Assembly (NCBI RefSeq): GCF_027942865.1
Contig: NC_134517.1
Span: forward strand, 15,343,775-15,407,774
Direction: 5' to 3'
Length of the DNA stretch: 64,000 nucleotides
DNA from: Odontesthes bonariensis
Taxonomy: Eukaryota; Chordata; Actinopteri; Atheriniformes; Atherinopsidae
Below, in pieces: positions 51,601 through 62,055 of the stretch. Both the position numbers and the translations under genes were made by a program. The notes below the pieces were generated by a model that did not search any database, was not told the DNA's origin, and saw nothing but the letters and a program-made list of their open reading frames with translations. Positions within the stretch are counted from its first letter, which is position 1. The number at the start of each line of letters is the position of its first letter.

Positions 51601-53448
51601 AATATCAAACAAGAATTACAGCACACTTACAGACAACTTTCCCCCAGAAGAAGGGAACCAACAGTAGAGGTTTACTTCCATACACTTACGATCGAGTGTT
51701 TTTATTTTACTCCATTTCATTTCATCAAAGCCGTTTGTTCGGTTTTTGGCTAAAAAGCGTTAAGTATTCCAAGATGAAAAAACACAAGCAGTCAATTAAC
51801 TGCATTTGACAGCATTCAATATGCTGGCTGAGATTTTCAGATGCAATTCTACTGCTAATAATAATAATGATGGTAATGAAAGTGAAAGGTTGAAAAAAAA
51901 AAAAAAAAAAAAAAAAAAGCTGAACAAAAGTGATTTTTTTAAGCAAAGAAAGTAGCCAAGGGTGAAAAGCTGGGGGAGAGAATAAGTGAACACCTGTCAG
52001 CAATTACACTTGGAAGAAAGAAAGGCCAGCAGGAAATAGACGTGTTCTAATTAAAACCACTAGTTAAAAACTTCCTGCGGCCGTCCCACAACCATGTACG
52101 TGTATAAATCTATGTTTGTGTATTTGCGTGCACACGTGCGCACAAGCATGCATGTGCCGACACATTAAGACTAATGTAAAAAGCCAGACCAAGTGCATTC
52201 ATTTCACTTCTGATTCAACTAAAGCATTTAGAGGATAGATCAGCCGCACGAATGCTCACCTAAGAAAGAACATGCAAAAACATACTAACCACTCACCCCA
52301 GTGGGTTATTTTTCCCACAAAAAATTAAGTTAACGTTGAATTACACAACGTAAGCAGTGAAGAAGAGATGGCAGCCTGGTTTCTTGTGGCAAGTGAACCA
52401 TATGGAGCTGATCAGAAAGGTCTGCATTAATGATGTCACTGTCTCATGACCTTTTGGGACTTGACATCCGTACAGCACCACTTTATAGAAAGCCAGAGGC
52501 ATAGCCATTCCCAAACAAACACCTCTTAACTAACGCAAAGGTCTAGTTAGCGAGGACAAATTGTAATTCACATAAAGACTTAAAAAAAAAAAAAAAAAAA
52601 AAATGGGAACAGTATAATAGACAAGTGGGCAATTTCTCTATAACCTTTGGAAGAGAGCAAAAGTTTGTCATATCTTGTGTCAAAAGCAATACGTTTATGA
52701 CAGGTCTGTTGTACCTCAGCCAAGACCACAGTCGTGAACAAGTCTAATCTGTTAGAGACTCAGTACGTGTTAAGATAACTTTTTAAATGGAGCAAATGTG
52801 TGGACACACAAAGTAAATTAGAACACTTTAAAGCGGGGGTGAGTAAATGACCGTTACGCAGCGTCAAGTTCGGGCCGAGCGATGCAAGTCTGCGGTGAGT
52901 TCACCAGGAGCAGAAGGCACCATTGTGATCTTACAGAAAGCTATCGGGCTTCCGAAGCTAATCTGAAGAAATGTCATCCTTTGCTTGAGCAGCAGCCAAG
53001 AAAAACATGCACTCTGTCCTCGACAGTCCTGGCACATGGATCGGTTCCCCGCTCGACTGGGATATGGAAAAGCGTTTGTTATGAATGCTTTGATGATTCC
53101 TCTAGTTTCTCAGTCCATGGGTTTTTAGTAAAACTCCTTTTGACTTTTTCGTTTAATGTTTATGTAATATCCTGGGAATTACAAATCAAATAAATAAACA
53201 TAAAAGCTGCTATTTTGAGCCCAGTGTGGTTTAAACACGGGTCATGTTTTGCAGCTCACCCACTGGACCTCCTGAGTGTCCTCCACTTTGGGCAACATGA
53301 TGGCAGGGGGCAGAACCTTCCCCTGTAGAACGACCTGCAGGTCAGCTTCAGCGAGGCCGCTGGAGACCGAGTTCACCCTCACGCACTTCTCTGTCCGGCC
53401 CAGGTCCAGTTCCATCAACATCCTTGGAATCGTTTCCCTGGCTTCCGT
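42557..53448 (-). CDS. clybl: Citramalyl-CoA lyase, mitochondrial (Clybl), last six exons
   Basis: Six minus-strand exons (53260-53448, 48568-48669, 47293-47386, 46702-46869, 43513-43637, 42557-42652) join in frame through GT-AG introns into 257 residues plus TAA, matching vertebrate CLYBL of the HpcH/HpaI aldolase-citrate lyase family. Recognised segments in order: EKCVRVNSVSSGLAE, IMLPKVEDTQEVQW, FVETAVGLLNFK (metal-ligand Glu), VVFGSDDFCASIG (metal-ligand Asp), KAFGLQAIDLVYIDYKD, GFTGKQVIHP and GSMIDMP, whose Asp corresponds to catalytic D320 of human CLYBL. The enzyme cleaves citramalyl-CoA to pyruvate and acetyl-CoA in the mitochondrial matrix, linking itaconate breakdown to vitamin B12 homeostasis. 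About 80 N-terminal residues (targeting peptide and YVPGNDEKK region) are not found in the window. All visible splice phases agree, so the gene looks intact. It is the conserved neighbour of ZIC5 in human. Confidence 0.95.
43513..43637 (-). CDS. clybl: clybl penultimate exon
   Basis: 125 bp, phase 1 in and phase 0 out. It encodes KQVIHPGQIQVVQEEFSPSQ and the helical stretch ERVQWAKELIAAFDQHQKEGK. The acceptor is TGTGCAG before GTAAGCAGG and the donor is AAG before GTGAAG. Confidence 0.93.
43638..46701 (-). other. clybl: clybl intron between the GFTG and KQVIHP exons
   Basis: 3.06-kb intron. It contains A-rich runs at 44440-44480 and a GT/GC tract at 45090-45121. No transposon was recognised. 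Confidence 0.85.
45090..45121. repeat. (TG)n microsatellite in a clybl intron
   Basis: About eleven TG units followed by GCGTGCGTGCG. Confidence 0.9.
46702..46869 (-). CDS. clybl: clybl exon with KAFGLQAIDLVYID
   Basis: 168 bp, phase 1 in and out. It encodes ATRTKDARELLYARQKVVV, then TKAFGLQAIDLVYIDYKD and REGALMGFTG. It is nearly identical to vertebrate CLYBL in the KAFGLQAIDLVYID core. The acceptor is TTCTTAAG and the donor is ACAG before GTAACA. Confidence 0.95.
47293..47386 (-). CDS. clybl: clybl exon with the FGSDDF metal-site motif
   Basis: 94 bp, phase 0 in and phase 1 out. It encodes AVCEEIRQLAPKAGLHHDGV followed by VFGSDDFCASI. Human CLYBL has FGGEDFRASIG here, so Gly-Glu has become Ser-Asp while the Asp and Phe are kept. 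The acceptor is CTCTCTAG and the donor is ATAG before GTAGCT. Confidence 0.92.
47387..48567 (-). other. clybl: clybl intron
   Basis: 1.18-kb AT-rich intron with A-runs near 47829-47890. No repeat element or exon was recognised. Confidence 0.85.
48568..48669 (-). CDS. clybl: clybl exon with FVETAVGLLNFK
   Basis: 102 bp, phase 0 on both sides. It encodes FVDRFQHNLKGRALTEPIRL followed by VTFVETAVGLLNFK; the Glu of VETA is a metal ligand in this family. The acceptor is GTGCTTAG and the donor is AAG before GTAAAT. Confidence 0.93.
48670..53259 (-). other. clybl: clybl intron (4.6 kb)
   Basis: The longest complete intron seen. Low-complexity parts are a C-rich run near 49936-49970, GGA-rich purines at 51030-51100 and poly-A at 51893-51918 and 52582-52603. 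No mobile element is clearly recognisable. Confidence 0.85.
53260..53448 (-). CDS. clybl: clybl most upstream exon visible
   Basis: 189 bp, phase 0 on both sides, 63 codons. It begins TEARETIPRMLMELDLGRTE and continues KCVRVNSVSSGLAEADLQ (the RVNS arginine is conserved in the family) and LPPAIMLPKVEDTQEVQW. The acceptor is TGTTTTGTAG and the donor is TGG before GTGAGC. It corresponds to the exon after the DCEDGVA region of human CLYBL. Confidence 0.95.
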
Positions 53449-56400
53449 CTACAAAACAGAGACAGATAATATGATTCTTCCAGTATCATATTTACTCACA
53501 TCTCAGGTTGGAAAATGTAATAAAGACACTCAATCATCAGTTGTTACTTTCATTTTCAAAGCAATTACGGTTTCCGTCAGGTCATGTGTACTGACTGATG
53601 AATTGCATTAATCAAAATATAAATAAATAAATAAATATAAAAGTCAGATAGAAATCTTGTTGGCCACCGAGCAAGACCATAAAAATAATCATGGCATTGT
53701 TTTGGCAAGTAATGTTAGACGGAAGTGATTATTCATTAATTGGGTAGAAAAAACATAATCATAATAAAAAAAACTCCAGGGAAAAGCTTTTTCTTTCTTC
53801 TAAACCTTGTTAAAAAGTCCATACTGTTTTAAAACTAGAAGACACATGAGTGAAAGTCAGTATCATGACAGAGCGTTTTCACCTTCATTTAAAACAATTA
53901 TGCCAAAAAAAAGCTTGACTTGCGCATTTCAATTGTATCTACATTTTTAATTAATTGCACGACAAACATTGATGTCAAAGGTGGAAAAAAGATATTGCAG
54001 TAATTGCCTATCATACCGATTCACTGTGAATATCAAGTAACGTCAGATGTGATCGTAACAAGTTTTTGTAAACACAAAGTTTTATGTCAAAGTTACAGAC
54101 ATTGCATTGAATATGTCTCAATACGACTTCATGGTAAATCAATTGAATCCGGCAAGTCGAGCCTTTGTTTTTTTTTTGAGTTATGGAACTGTAGTAAATG
54201 TATCATTATCCGACACACAGGATTAATAAAGTTGTGTATTGGTAGTGAGGCTGACCACAACTGCCTCCTGCAGGATGTAGCTTTTCCTAAACCTAACCCG
54301 CAAGTTGCGAAAACTGAACCTAACAAAACAGAAAATGAAACCAGACGTAGACAGAAAGTGAACTGAACAGCTAGATTAAACAAGGGACTGAATATCGATC
54401 TTGGCTGACTTCCTTCAGCTCTGCCATCGGCCGATTTACAAGGACCGTGTGACTAGTCTAAAATGACATTTGCTGCATTTGCCGTCGGTGAGTAATCTCG
54501 CCTCGGCTAGTGGGACGGGTGGCGGCTTAGAGGCACTAGGGGCTCTGAGAAAGTGAAGGTTTTTTGGAGCCCTTAAGAATAAAAACAGGTTGCAAACAAT
54601 AATCCCGAAAACACGGATCCTGACATCCGAATGTTTCGCATAAGTCAACAAAATTCCTCAATTTGCTGGGTGAGGTTGGTCAGAACTGGTGATTTGGAAC
54701 AAAGGTTTATCCAACTTTGCCTATGCTAATGTAGACAAGTTGAGTGAAAAGTATTTACAGTTCACTATCAAGGCATACATTTGTGCAACTTTCGTGCAAA
54801 AAAGAGAAGAAAAAAACACAGGCTGCAGTCTCAACTTTGTTCCCTCGACATCTGAACTGTGTGAGCTGAACAGGAAGGGAGATGAGAAAGATGGAAAAAA
54901 AAAAAAAAAATCAAAAAGAAGCCTAGACACCCAGGTCCTGTCAGTAACACAGTGGCACATGCCGTTATACTCAAACCAGATGCTGGGGCAACAGGAATGG
55001 AGAGAGAGCAGGGAGAGAGAAGTCAGGCTCGGGAGAGCAGAGAGGCTCTGTGGGAGAAATGTGGTCTGAGTTAAGCAGCATGAGGAAACGGTGGCTTATG
55101 AGTTGTCAGCTCGGATCAGAGGCTGGAGCCTTTGAATTTTTGTGTGCGGATGTGTGCATGTGTGTCTTTGGAGATGCTCAGACTGGTCGTCTTTCTCTTA
55201 ATCGAATAGTTTGCCTAGAAAGAAAAATCTTGAGAATTCTTTCGACCTACCTGAAGATTTCTGAGTCAAACAGGAAGACTGTCTGATATGCTATTCTGAT
55301 CGAAGACAAAGAGGGCAAGTAAAATGTGCACCAATGGGTGGTGCAAATCATACCGCGTGACGACACACCCCGCTTGATGGCAACTTGGAAGAATAAAAGT
55401 TATCCGTTTACTACTTAACTTTGGTGCTAAATATCTGAACATTTACTTTTGTTAGACTAAACGCGATGCAAAAGTGACTACATAGAGACAACATGGAAAG
55501 CCCATAGATCAAAATCTCTTGTAAAAACTCCACCAAAGTCAAAGTCAACTTCGGTTTATTTCTGTGTAAGCTTATGGGAACCCCTCATGGGTCACAGGAC
55601 TAAACAGTGCATGCTCTGATCTCCTGGAATGCAGAACTGTATTTGATATTGTGAACACTCCTCCAATATCAATAAAATACGGTATCAAACTACATATCAA
55701 AGATTTGCTCTGGGTTTAATAGGGGTCATAGGCAGGCTGAACTGCTGTGTGTCATCTACGTCTCCCTTTTGCCTGCCTGAATGAGACAAGAGAGATAGTC
55801 ACACCATTCGATGAGTGCACAGTGATCTTTTGACTCTTACTCAAGTTTTGCTCTGCCTTTGTCCTTCTTACTGTTGCTCATAAGCCGAGACAGACCTGTA
55901 ACTGTATTGTGGTAACTTAAAACGGATGGGGCGATTTATGCGGCCATAATTTACCGTTCATAAACCTGCTACTTGGTGGATAAAATTCTGTCTGTGTGTC
56001 TGCAGCTCACAGGGACGGGAGAAAACTGATCTGTGAGAACTCCGGGCTGCTTCGAGCACCCAGAGCCACACTGATCCTTGACCAGACTGGATAAACAAGA
56101 GATCCCCGAAATGATCAAAAAACACGGCCTATAACATTCACAGATTAAATAGACGGGAGTAACGCAAGCCGACTCACCAAACAGACAGTGTGCATTTCTA
56201 AAATGATTCAAATTTAACGTAATTTAACAGACGTCACTCATTGCAACCATGGCCTTTGGCACTTTCTTTCGTTTCGCAATCATATTGCTGATTCTATGAC
56301 GCCAGAAAATGTTTAAGTAGACGGCCAGGTCACGATGCGCTATCCTTCCTTTTATCTCCCTTTCTATCTAAAGTACGACAGAGATTATTCTGGCAGACAC

Positions 56401-59400
56401 CTTGACCCCTATGGGCTCCCCTACTCCAAGCTTGAATAAAGCCCTTTGAAAAGAAGATATTTACATTAATGGACAGCCATCCAACAAGTTGCTTCAAAGC
56501 TCCCTCCCCAATCACCTGGTCTCCTACGGAGAGCTTGCCTCAACGTCAGCTCCATCTACTCTTTGATTCCCCCCATCATTCTCATCATTAAAGGCTGACA
56601 CACAGTCAAGCAAGCTTGCGAGCAGACAGCCAGGCAGACAGGGCCGTAGAACGCATTGATGCACACGAGAAGCTTTTCAAGTGCAGAGAGGCTGACCTTC
56701 CAGGAGAGCGAGGGCAGCTTCTTAACACACAGCCTGAGCCTTGACGCCAAGGATCCTACAGAGTGCTGTGTATATGTGACACAGCATGGCTACTGCCTTG
56801 TAGACACCACATCAGACTGGAGCGTCCAAACTGATGTGTGTACAGTCCACAGCAGGACCAGCTTCCTCTTCAGCATCAGATCATGGATGCCCAGCCCTCC
56901 TGTCAAGCTGCTTGAACTAAGCAACGTCAAACATTGCCTCTAGACAGGCTATCCATGTGGGCTCCCCCAGTCACTTCATTGAATCTGTATCATTTCTCAG
57001 AGAAGAGGTAAACATAGTATATAGTGGATCAAAACATAGGGCAAAAAGGGTGTGTGAGGGAGGTATAAGGGGTGTTTTTCAGTGAAAATAACAATTACGT
57101 ACCACATCTCTTGCCTTAGAAATGAAGACAAATGGCATAATGAAGGATTGCTCACAACACAAACAAGTAAGTGTCTCCCTCAAAACTCCTGCCCACATTC
57201 TCATCATAAAAAAGAATATGTATGTAGATTTCACTTAAAAAAAAACAAATAAAGTCACTGACCTAAGTAGTCTCTCCGGAATGTATAAAAGCTATGAAAT
57301 AAGCTCCACACAAGCAACATTGTTTCAGTTGACATTGTATTGGTCATCTAACGTTGTGAACCTTTGGTTTAGTAGTTCACCTGTTTTTTTTTTTCTCTAA
57401 AGGTACATTATGTTCTTTTTAGAGCAGAGTTATGATTAACAGCTGTCAAAAAAAAAGGGACCAAATGTTCCATAAAAGTTCAAATATAATAATTTTGATA
57501 TTGCGCAACTATTACGTGCTCAAAAACTTTAAACTTTAAAAGTAGGAGACGGTGGTGTTACACATCATGAAACATTATGCCAAACAACCAAGATCAAGCC
57601 TCATCTGAGCTAATAGTGTCGAACAGCTTAATAGCTTGAAAAAAAAAAAAAAAAAAAAACATGGTTAGGGCTGGATATTACTGAAAATATGGTCAGAGTT
57701 AGGGATTGAAAAAAAAAAGGATGCTTTGGCTGAAATACGAGTAAATGCGCCGTTACAGATTCACATCACTTCGCCGAAACGCTTCCTTATTACCAAAATA
57801 TTACCATCTCATAATTTCTGCTCCTTTAATGTCCAACTACAGTCTTTTGGACATGTGGACAGACACAGCTGTTGCACGTCTTCTCAAGAGACTCGACTGC
57901 AATTACATGGTGCCTCCTAACAGAAGAGTTGTGCATCTTTATTGTTAATGTGAATATATATGGTTACATGTGAAAGAATGGGAGGCCATGGCTCACGATG
58001 AGTGCAGTTGTTTTTTCCGCAGTTTTTAAGAGCTGTCGTTTTGCACCCTGCTGTGCAACTCACAATCCCATTTAAAACGAGCTGTGGACTCTTGCAGGTG
58101 AGTGTTGCCTGCCTGAAGTGTGACTGCGTAGCCTATGCATTTGTTTTTGTCTATCTTTGTCAGTGAGCGTGTGTCAGGGTGTGAAGTGTATGTGCACATG
58201 TGTTTGTAGCTTCGCTGTCACTGCGGATATGTTCTGACAAATGACATGCTGCACTCCAGAAAGCTGGAGTGAGACGACTGTCTAATTCAGTCCACGCTGA
58301 AAACAGAGACGTAGCGGGAGGAGGTTCGGGCTTTCGGTCTGTCAATTGGAGGCGCAATGAGTTATCCGTTATTCTGTCAGGGCAGACAGCAAGATGTGTA
58401 ACCAGGACAGAGGAGGACGAAATTTGCAAATCGTGATAGCTGCTTGTCAAAATTGGTCAAACCCGACAGTTTAAAGTAGAAAAACAGCTAGTTATAAACA
58501 CAATTTATGAACTAATTATCCATGAAAATATATGCAATGTACTTACAACTAATTACAATCTGCAACCGTGGTGTTTTCAGGAAGGGTATTTGCAAGAGAT
58601 GTCTATCCATTTGGTAGGGAAGTAACAATAAGAGGTAATAAATTATGGATATAACATAATAATATGCAAGTTCCTTTAGTTTTGCCCACCAGTAAAGTCT
58701 AAACAATGAACATTTTTGTCAAAAGTGCTACATAAAGGTTAAAGATTCACCAGAATGATAGCAGAGGACATGCTACGTGTAACTTGATGTCTCCACTGGA
58801 TTCTAGTTAAATCCAGTGCATAGAAGGAGTACCTATGCATTGTACCGAAGCTACCACAAGGCAGCAACTGACCAACTGCCTGAACCACGGCAACTCTGTT
58901 CTCACAACCCCAAAAGATTTTTTTAAGCTATGTGCATCCACTCTGATCCTGTCATCTTTAGTGTAAGCAGAACGCCCCTGACAGAAGGCAAAGAAATGTG
59001 GTTTATCTTCCCTTTAGAGGAAGGGAACAGCCAATCATCAGTTAACAAATCCAACTTTTGTTGCCTGTGCAAACTATTCATCTCTTCAGCTACTGGCTCC
59101 CATATGGCTGGATGAGGAGGTGGGACTCGTCTTCCAATTTCAAAAGAATCGCGGTTTTTTTTCGGGGTAACTGTTCTGGTAAAAGTAGTGGTCGTTCACC
59201 GAACCACCAACACGATCGGACAGTTTTGTGGATAAGCTAAACAATTTGGCGTTTCCCCATTTCAGGATATCGTCGTGTTCCACTCACGTGGGACGGATAT
59301 AAACATGAGCATTGTTGGTAACGCTCACTGTCATATCACCACTGCACCCCCACACTCTCAGCTCTCTCCCATCGGTCTGTTACCATTCAAAACAAGTAAT

Positions 59401-61023
59401 AAGGACTTACCTTTGTAGAGCTGCTTTATCTGTATGATTCAGTGTCCCCTGCTGCTTAATGACTTTAATACCTTTTCTTGCATTTGTATAGAGATCTTTC
59501 TTCTGTTGTACAAAGCATTCAATGACTAAATGACAAAGATAACAGGTTATCAAACATGAAATTGATAAAGAAATGGAAATGCATTTAAATGTACACACAG
59601 TTCTGCACACTGTTATAAACTGAATGTAATAGTTCTGTGTATAGTAAAGAATAATCATTTTCTTACACTGGTACCATTATGATTAAAAATTAAACGCAAT
59701 AAATGTAGCTTTCTGTCCAGAAATCAGGGGCTGCGCAGAGTAGCAACTGTCCAGGGGTCTCGGTGCTTTGGGTTATTATGGGACGGCATACCCCATGAAA
59801 AAGAAGTTAGTCAGTCATTGAGATAACATCTAACCTCTAGTCTGGAAGCTGCACCACTGATTCTAATTGGCTATAACTGGCAAATGATTTACTTCAAAAG
59901 ATCATTTATGACTCAAATGTAACATTAGAAAATGCATTTCAAACCCAACCCACTAGTGGAGCTACAGTCCGAGAGTAACAATAAAAGTCACAATAAAAGC
60001 GTCAGATTTCTAGGTTGTTTACCACGTGATTCTCCCGTAAATTGTCACTCCCATGTTGTAACATACAGACTCCTGGTTTTCTGCACTTTGTGTCAGTTTT
60101 CAACGTACAGGATTCCCCAATTTTTTACACGTGTGGATCAGCTCTAAAGCCACAGCAAACCAACTGGGGTACTTTTTATGAGAATGAAAAACAAGAGCAC
60201 ATTAGTGTTTGTTAAGAAATATTTTATGTTCATGTAATTTGATTTAGAGAAAAATGTTCTTGTCGATCCATTTCTGCAAAGATTTCAGCAACAGTGTCCT
60301 TGGAAATAAGAGATATTTGCTTATTTTTCTCATGTGCGCACATCTGCTTCATTCCTCTCCTCTTCTCATTCTTTGATGTTTCCCTCTTCTTGTAACCCTC
60401 CCAATCACAACTTTTCCTACTGGGGTTATTCTCCAGTGTCGGTTGCGTTACAAAACCCACGTAACAGAGACTGGTGCGGCCCACGGCTGCCAGTGAAAAC
60501 ACATGAGTGTAATAGAATAATGAGAGTGAGAGAGGACCCCTCTGTTATTTTTTCTATTTTCCTCCAGCTTCAGTCGTCTCTTTGAATCCATCTGATCTGG
60601 AATTACAAGGCAAATATATTTCAAAAGACAAAACAAAACACTCTTAATTCTAAAAGGGTTAAATAGAACTAATGAAATGTATGACTCATTAAGAATTAAT
60701 CTCAAATCTCTCCTCATTCTTGCAACAGCACTGTCATCACTCTCATGCACCCGGACCTCTTGTTCGCCCATGGCACCAAAGATCTTCAATCGATACCCAA
60801 CACATGACACCTAAAAACACACACGCACACTATGACAGACAGCATGGTTTGGAACGGTGGGTCTTTTTGATCTGGCAGGGATGGGGTCTATTTTCTCACT
60901 GAGCTGCTCACACCCCGTTTGTGAGACTTGGCAGCCTGACTGGGAGTTTCTCTCAAGTCTCTGGGGTTCTCTGAGGTGTTGAGTGAACACGCACGCACAC
61001 AATCGCATATTTAAGGATCTGTA

Positions 61024-61356
61024 CAGTACGGTGCAAAAGTCCTTAACCCACTCATCATTCCTTCATATGTTGCCAGGCAACCTTGGTTCTTTGTTAAGTT
61101 GTTTTGTCATGTGTCTACACGATCCCTTGACTTGGGGACATCCGCGATTCAGGTCAGGTCGGTGGTTAAGTGTAATTAATAACCCCCCAAAAATGGATTC
61201 CTCTGAAAATGGTCAGGTACGAGAACAGGTTTGGAAATTAGGGAAAAAGTAGCCTATGTCCGGAAGAAAAAACCTTCAGAAACTCCGGAAAAAACTATTG
61301 CTCGAGACCAATTCAAAAGATTGTAATGAAGGTGGCTCGAGACTTTTGCACAGTAC
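61024..61356. mobile_element. Short Tc1/mariner-like MITE
   Basis: The left end CAGTACGGTGCAAAAGTC (61024-61041) and the right end GACTTTTGCACAGTACCG (61341-61358 region) are inverted copies with two mismatches over about 18 bp. The GTGCAAAAGTC ends are typical of short fish MITEs of the Tc1/mariner type. A TA precedes the left end; the right flank is no longer a clean TA. No coding sequence lies inside the roughly 330 bp. Confidence 0.6.
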
Positions 61357-61980
61357 CGTTGATACACACAAAAGACATCTGTTCAGAAATCATAATTCAA
61401 CCGGTTACCGCGATTCCCAGAGAGTGCTTTTTGTGTTCATTCATTGGAATCCATTTACAAGGAGTGAGCTTTCTGTGTCCTTTGGAATGACAGTGAGCAG
61501 TGAGCTGAGGTCACGTATCAGTTGACAGTTGGCTGCATAATTTATGTTGAGTTGAAAATCTCTGATGTATGACACAGTTCATGCACAGATCATGGCTCAT
61601 ACTGAGTAATAACCCGACAAAGGTAATAGACTGTAATAATGTCATCAACTATGCAATGATACATTCGCCACTCAACTGTTCATAATGAAAGCATAATAGG
61701 TTCACCACCTGACCTGTGGTAAATAGTCTTATGGGGGGCGTGACAGGACAAAAAGCAGAAATTACATCAGGAAATGGCTTTTTCTCCCCCATAAAATTAA
61801 GTCTGGACAATCTGTGGCTGCTATCCACAGAAGCACTGAAGATCGTCACTGTCCTTCTCATAACTGGAAATACTGAGCACTTCTATGATCACAGAATTAA
61901 CCTGGGACTTAACAAAGTACAGAGGAAACCTTGAACATCCCAAATAAAGCTTGATCTGGAGGTAGTACTAAATGTGTCTG

Positions 61981-61982
<2 letters not shown>

Positions 61983-62053
<71 letters not shown>
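61983..62053. repeat. (GA)n microsatellite
   Basis: About 35 uninterrupted GA units, followed by GTGCGGCGC. Confidence 0.97.

Positions 62054-62055
<2 letters not shown>

Noticed and set aside
56556..56943. Frames on both strands considered as clybl exon 1 (one begins MASRLRLCVKK, like a targeting peptide)
   Set aside because: No continuation into the conserved YVPGNDEKK region, no suitable donor at the expected phase, and no similarity to known Clybl N-termini.
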